Shown here: positions 58,711 through 64,000 of the stretch, piece after piece
Numbering within the stretch: position 1 is the stretch's first letter
Layout of the letters: each line of letters begins with the position of its first letter
Assembly: GCA_022539475.1 (NCBI GenBank)
Contig: VCMS01000020.1
Location: 1-64,000, forward strand
Length of the DNA: 64,000 bases
Source of the DNA: Gracilaria domingensis
Lineage: Eukaryota > Rhodophyta > Florideophyceae > Gracilariales > Gracilariaceae
Direction of reading: 5' to 3'
Made by a program: the position numbers and the translations under genes
The notes under the pieces: generated by a model
Databases searched by the model: none
What the model was told of the DNA's origin: nothing
Seen by the model: the letters and a program-made list of their open reading frames with translations, nothing else

Positions 58711-61700
58711 TGAATACATGTGTGGAAGTTTCGTACGGCAACTGCAAACATCATGATCCTACCAGTTGTCATGCGCATTCTTGCTTGTACTGCCACAAAC
58801 CAATGCACGCCATTTCCGGAAGAGCGCCAACGGGGGATTAAATGGCTACATTTGCGCCTGGAAAAGAGGTAGAACGATATGGTGACCCTCGAGTCTGCAC
58901 TAAGTGCAATAACAAAGATGAAATACCGCCTGGAAGAGCGCAAACACCAAAACCGTACACTAGTCCTCCAAACTCTGAGCTTGTAAGATTGGACACAAAC
59001 CAAAACCGTACCAGACAAAGCTTGCCATCTGTAGCGAATCCGTCCAAAGTTGTTCGCGTTGACGAGATCGCTCACGCCGAAGATAAAAACGATTATATGG
59101 AAGTGACTGATAAGAGAGGCCAAATTGATATTGCGAATGATGATGAGCAACAAGAGGACTCTACAGACTCAGATTTTACTTGCGGCAGTGATAATGACTG
59201 TCTCATTTCTTCAGATGACGAAAACGGAGGGGCGCAGCCATATGCATGGGTTGATGTTTCTTTACGTTCCAAGGATGTTGGACTAGAAATTGACGATGTA
59301 GAAAACTTTTCTACTGGAATTCTCATTGACGAAACTACTCATATTTTGCGAAAGTTTAGTGAACCTCTGGGTGTAGCTTCTGAGTCTTTGATAAAGTCGC
59401 CGCCATCTCCACGGCGAATATTCGAGATCTTCTTTAATTCCAATGTTCTGAATGCTTTTGCTGAGGCAGGGACATTTGGTCTCCGTCAAACACGTTCCCA
59501 AATGATAGGAAATGGACAAGTCTCTTATACGATGCATGACATTATGCATTATTTCCAAGCTCTAATGATGTGCGGAGTATATGATGCTTCTCCAGCAGAG
59601 ATTTTAGACAGAAACATTCACAAAATCAGGTATGAAACTCAAGAAATTCGATCACGAATATCCTTTCAGAAGTTTAAAGACATTCGGAAGGGCTTAACTA
59701 CTTCCCTTGGAAATGAAAACAAAGCCCAGGAAGGTATCAGCACCCTGCAATGGATAAACAAACGGTTTGATATTCCTGCATCATTGAACGTTTTGGAGCA
59801 AGCTGTAGCATGCGTTTCGAGCGATATATGTCTTCGGCCCGGAACAGGTGTTTTAGGTCTGGACGATGACCAGTTGCGCTTTGCTTCGCGGTACCACAAA
59901 CACCTTCCTCTAAAGCCAGGAGATGGTAAGAAAGTCATGGGTCTCCACGCTACGTCAATGACATCAACTCTAACAGGTCCTACAGCAGCGCTTCACAATT
60001 CTAGTAGAGGCGAAAAAATGCCGGAAGTATTTGCTTCAGTACTGATGCTTTCGATGCGCACAAGTAATCCTCGAATCGCAGCAGAGCTTCTTTCTGGTCA
60101 GCTGTCGCAATTGACAGGGCGTATGCTACCAAAGCTGTGCTGGATGCTATAACCTGGGGCCAAATTCCAATTAAGCTTTATAGCGACTTGCAAGCAATCT
60201 TCGAACCACCCCGTTTCGTTCGGGAAGAACGAAACTAATGAATGGAAGAGCAGTCCTTCTTCTTGCGAAATGCTAGAACTGAAAGTGTTTCAAAGAAGAG
60301 CAAAGACTGGGAAACTCGTATTCGCTCTTCGGTACAGATATATCGGTGATGACAAACAAGCTGTTCTCCTCAAGTACAGTGGCTTGCTGCCCATACATCC
60401 TTTTTCTTTCTCTCTCAAACCAAGAAACAGGATATCTTGGAAGGATGACGTATACAAACGTGCTTTGTCCCCAAATAATGTTCTAGAACATATGGTCAAA
60501 AGCGAAGAAAGCCGATCAGCAATTTCAGCTATTGTGGAGCACGAAATGAACCATTTGAATCTTCTATCAAGCATCTAGACCTCTGATCATACATGGTGGC
60601 TGCTCAGAACGACAGTAATATCCAGTAAAAAGTGCTACACTGCTATCAAATGTGCTCAGGAAAACATCTCTTACCTGTCTGGGATTGAGACAGATATGAA
60701 TTTGAGTCGAAATGAAAATGAAAAGTGGAACGTGCTTGTATCTCTGCAACTGTAGAACAAAGTCTTAGGACTTGGATGGAGAATTGAATTTCTCAGCCCT
60801 CGACGAAATAGAGTCGATGCCGGTCCGCACCGAGGTATGGAGTTCGACCAGCTCAAAGAGGATTTTGAGGATTTCGTACAGCGACAAAAAGTACATCTTC
60901 TTTCGAAGCGACCACGAAAAGAATTATTATCTTTCTCTGATGCCCATAATAATTCCAACGTGAGAAATCGTATGTCACTGGCCAAAAGAATATACGATCA
61001 CTTTGAGACTTTTGATTCTGGAAATCACCAAAACGATGAGCACAACGAATTTCGCTCCCGACAGCACCGATAAAATCCACAACTTCGAATTCTGCAAGTG
61101 CGTGATAAGGCATTGTTTCACAAGCCAAACAGAATGACAGCCGCTCAGGCTGCAGGTTCTTTGAACGAAGAAAACATTCTACGGTCTCTCTGTCATGCGT
61201 GTGGCACTGGAATTGGAGAAGAAGCTTCTCACTCTCCTGAACACTGGGAACAAAATTTGTCTGCCTTGGTCACGCGAGGGCTAGGGCTAGTACAAGCAAA
61301 ATTTGGGCCCAGATTCTTGTCCAGTGTGGATGCCATTGCAGCCATAAAGACCAGGACTGAAAGCGACTTTTAACTAGCAGTTGTGGAATGCGAAACACAC
61401 AAAAGCAGTGCGCTTTTGGAATCTGAGGTTTTGGGTAATTCCTTATTGCCCACCAGATATATCTCAATTCGCATCACTCTTGACGACATTGAGAATTTTC
61501 GTCCGAAGATGCACATCTTGAACACTCAGTACTACCCTCAAGCATTCAAAGCTTTCTGAAATATGTTCCTTTCCCCTCGCATAGAGTCCAATTGGTATAT
61601 CACAAAATGGTTTATGGTTTGTCTAGGGCACTGTATGCTGTTTCGGGCCCAAATGGCCTTCAATATGTCGTCGGTTTGCATATTGAGGATAACAGTCGTA

Positions 61701-63175
61701 TATTGAAAGCGTTACGAACCGTCATATCATCTGTCCTAGAAGCAGAGAGAAACATTTGTTCGACCCGGACTACAGACTTCCAGAATTTGTGGAACAAAAT
61801 TCATACTTTCAAACGAGACAGAGCAGGAAGCTACATGTTTCTCTAGGAGTAACTGCTTTTAATCTAGCAAAACAAACATACGAACCTCTGCCTGAAGCAA
61901 AGTTTATTAGACCCACAGCCGTCAGGTTCTGGAATGAAGTTGGAAAAACGGGTACAGATACGTTTTCTAGGCAGGCCTATGAAAATTTCCCACACCGATT
62001 GAAGACGTTGGGAGGGATTTCCAAAGTCTCGCATAGACAATTTGAAATGCTTCAGGTGAACAGTTTGTACTCATGGAGACTGGTCCATACTATATCTGAC
62101 CTCTGTGGGAAGAAGAATTCTGATCTCAAACAAGTATTATACAATGCGGGCTGTTACAAGTTACGAATACTTATGTCTCAGAATATGAGCATGCGCTCAT
62201 TTGTGAAAGAAGTGCTGGCCGAATATGACTTGCCAAAGGCAAACAGAGGTTTGTAGCATCTGAGAGGTTTGCTTGGACAAAGACCACCTGCAGTTGCCGA
62301 CAACATTTTTCTAGGTCCAACAGAAGAATGGCAACGTCTTTCAGAACCACCTACGAGACAAACTGCTTTAAAATTGTTCAACACTGAAAAAGGGTGGGAG
62401 TTGCGAAGATCAGGGGAGCACAGACACGTCATATTTGAATCAAGTCAAGGACTCGGGGAGAATGGGAAATCTTGCTGGGTTTGTGTTCCGTTTGGTTCTC
62501 TAGAACAGGAAATGAATCCTGAGCAATGTCGTCGACGTCCGAAAACGATTTGTGTAACCTGCTATGGAGCGCAGTTGTGTACATCACGAAGATATGTACG
62601 GAAAGCAGATGGAGCACTACGTTTATCTTCCCAGTCATGCTTTGAATACATTCATTCTTCAAGGCATTTATAACGACAGATTTCAGTGTATGTTCCGAAG
62701 AAGAGAAAAAATGTTCACGAACTCGCAAATAATCGCTCAACTAGAACCGAAACCGCATCTGGAAGAAAACGAAAGTTTTCCGCTGACAAAGAATCAACTA
62801 ATGAGGATGATGATATAAGTTCAAATGCAAAAGTGGTCTAAAGCGGTATTGAATGCGTTTGCGAATACGAAAGCGATATAAGAAATGTTAACGTCTGTTT
62901 TAAAGCTGCGTTGAACAGAACTATAAAGACTTTTAATTGTTCTCAAATGTTCATCGACTTGACTTGAACAACAAACGAATAAATCCAGCATACTTTTGAC
63001 AACATGTACGAAGTAATTTGTTCACAGAAAGTTAATACGGAGAAGAGTACATAATGTTTCATCTGGGGGGGAAGTGGAAGTTTCGCACATGGTAGACACT
63101 GTCTTCCATATGGAATTCTAGCTGTTCCAGCTGGAAAAGGCAGTATTCCATTTGGAAGAGGGATTATTCCAAAAA
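58237..63175 (+). mobile_element. Decayed piggyBac-like DNA transposon
   Basis: Limits are taken from the GGAATAGCTCTTCCAT repeats on the left and TCTTCCAT, ATTCCATTTGGAAGAG and ATTATTCCAA words on the right, which look like inverted subterminal repeats. I could not confirm TTAA target duplications at these points. Coding remnants between 58711 and 62818 are broken into at least six frames. Confidence 0.4.
58711..62818 (+). pseudogene. piggyBac-like transposase remnants
   Basis: A Cys/His-rich start (MNTCVEVSYGNCKHHDPTSC, then CLYCHKPMH) ends at TAA 58839. The long frame 58842-60152 has an acidic part and then a helical part (SYTMHDIMHYFQALMMCGVY). Further blocks: IDRAYATKAVLDAITWGQIP (60112), HACGTGIGEEASHSPEHWEQ (61196), IRPTAVRFWNEVGKTGTDTF (61910) and a Cys-rich end (KSCWVCVPF, TICVTCYGAQLC). 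The Pro-x-x-Val-x-x-(Tyr/Trp)-Asn block followed by a Cys-rich tail resembles piggyBac transposases. The catalytic Asp residues cannot be assigned with confidence, so another DDE family is possible. Confidence 0.4.
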
Positions 63176-64000
63176 ATTGGAGTAGATTACGACGGGTTGC
63201 ACTGCAATTTGGGGCTTTATAACATGTTTCATATAGTACAGAAAGCTCGAAGTGCAGACAATTGTTAGAAATAAAAAGAAGTGGTCGTAAGAGGTCAAGA
63301 AAACACGGAACACATAGAAAGGTTTCAGTGTGCTGGCATAAAGAATTAAAAAGATGTAGTAGAATGATATTGGGCCAAGTTTGCTATTCTATTTCTGTCC
63401 GACAAGGTTTAATCGCGCTTTGCTCGTTTTTGATGTTTTCAACCTGTTAGGTTTTTTGTCCAGCTTGCTGGTTCGCTACAACCGTGGTGGACCACAATCG
63501 CGGTTTGTCCCTAACAGAAGGGTGTGCATTTTCCGTGTACATCGCATGCATCTACCGATTTGATCACCGTTGCGCTTATGCGTCGAGCATGGCTCGTTCT
63601 CCTCCACTTCCCTGTTGAACAGGTTTCGTTTTCGTCAGCGACGGTCTCTACAGGTTTTACGGTCCTGACTGCATGCCCTTTGTGGTGGAGACTCGAATAC
63701 GTGACGCAAATTGCGGAATGGCCCCGATCGTCATCGGTTCTCATGACCTTTGGAAGGGTTCGTCACTATCGTGGCCGAGAATAACTTGTGGTTGAACGAT
63801 TTCTCAGGAGCTTTGTTTGCGCCCGCACTGCGGTCTATGATCTCGTTACCCCGTTTCTACGGGTTCTCTAACTCGTACCAAGAATTCTCGTGAGCTTTAA
63901 CTCGGTACATAACCGGGAAATACACCTCTTGTTTGAAGGTTGTTGTTTAATGCACGACCCATTTTCATGGTGTCGTTGGTTATATCAGCCTTGCTGGTGT
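62819..64000. other. Right flank, nothing recognised
   Basis: 62819-63100 is AT-rich. 63103-63175 has the TTCCA words named for the relic. From 63470 the DNA becomes GC-richer and has the look of repeat DNA, but I could not match it to copy A or B. No gene is supported. Confidence 0.3.

Overview
This window is nuclear DNA from a eukaryote. It holds an intron-poor snoRNP gene (Nop58-like), a three-exon Sm D2 gene with short GT-AG introns, a site-2 protease gene, and many eukaryotic transposable elements (chromodomain Ty3/gypsy retrotransposons, a pogo-like element, a Tc1/mariner element, and Plavaka/CACTA-like and piggyBac-like relics). Few, short introns in a compact host-gene block between large repeat tracts would suit a red alga or a similar protist. 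That placement is inference only. One assembly gap of 356 N lies at 39160-39515.

Layout. 1-10 kb: the inner part and 3' end of a decayed Ty3/gypsy chromovirus (copy A), with an intact 630-codon ORF on the opposite strand between the chromodomain and the putative 3' LTR. 11-17 kb: host genes NOP58, SmD2, S2P and a short membrane protein, with a 517-bp MITE-like element between SmD2 and S2P. S2P and its neighbour lie in an extremely GC-rich island. 17-23 kb: two diverged copies of a phosphotransferase-fold gene inside a segmental duplication. 23.5-24.0 kb: a tiny two-finger C2H2 gene in three coding exons. 25.3-27.9 kb: a dead pogo-like transposase gene split by a Tc1/mariner element with TA target duplication. 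29-34.7 kb: a second chromovirus copy (B), cut off inside RNase H. 35-36 kb: hairpins and degenerate tandem repeats.

36.8-51.2 kb is the most unusual part. A Plavaka/CACTA-like transposase gene is followed by two divergent gene clusters. The leftward cluster encodes two unrecognised proteins, a prokaryote-type (beta-class order) DNA N4/N6 methyltransferase, a SET-domain protein, a basic low-complexity protein and a coiled-coil protein, most of them overlapping or tightly packed. The rightward cluster encodes a ParB-fold protein and a 2-oxoglutarate/Fe(II)-dioxygenase-like protein. The clusters diverge from a 1.4-kb nested palindrome with near-identical inverted 93-bp arms at the two 5' ends. 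I read this as a candidate large mobile or virus-derived element carrying its own DNA- and chromatin-modifying enzymes.

51.5-58 kb: a pair of HAD-phosphatase paralogues that are each damaged in a different way, a ketopantoate-reductase-like gene, a ribulose-phosphate 3-epimerase fragment, a coiled-coil protein gene and a retrotransposon chromodomain fragment. 58.2-63.2 kb: a decayed piggyBac-like element. The last 800 bp show nothing I can name.
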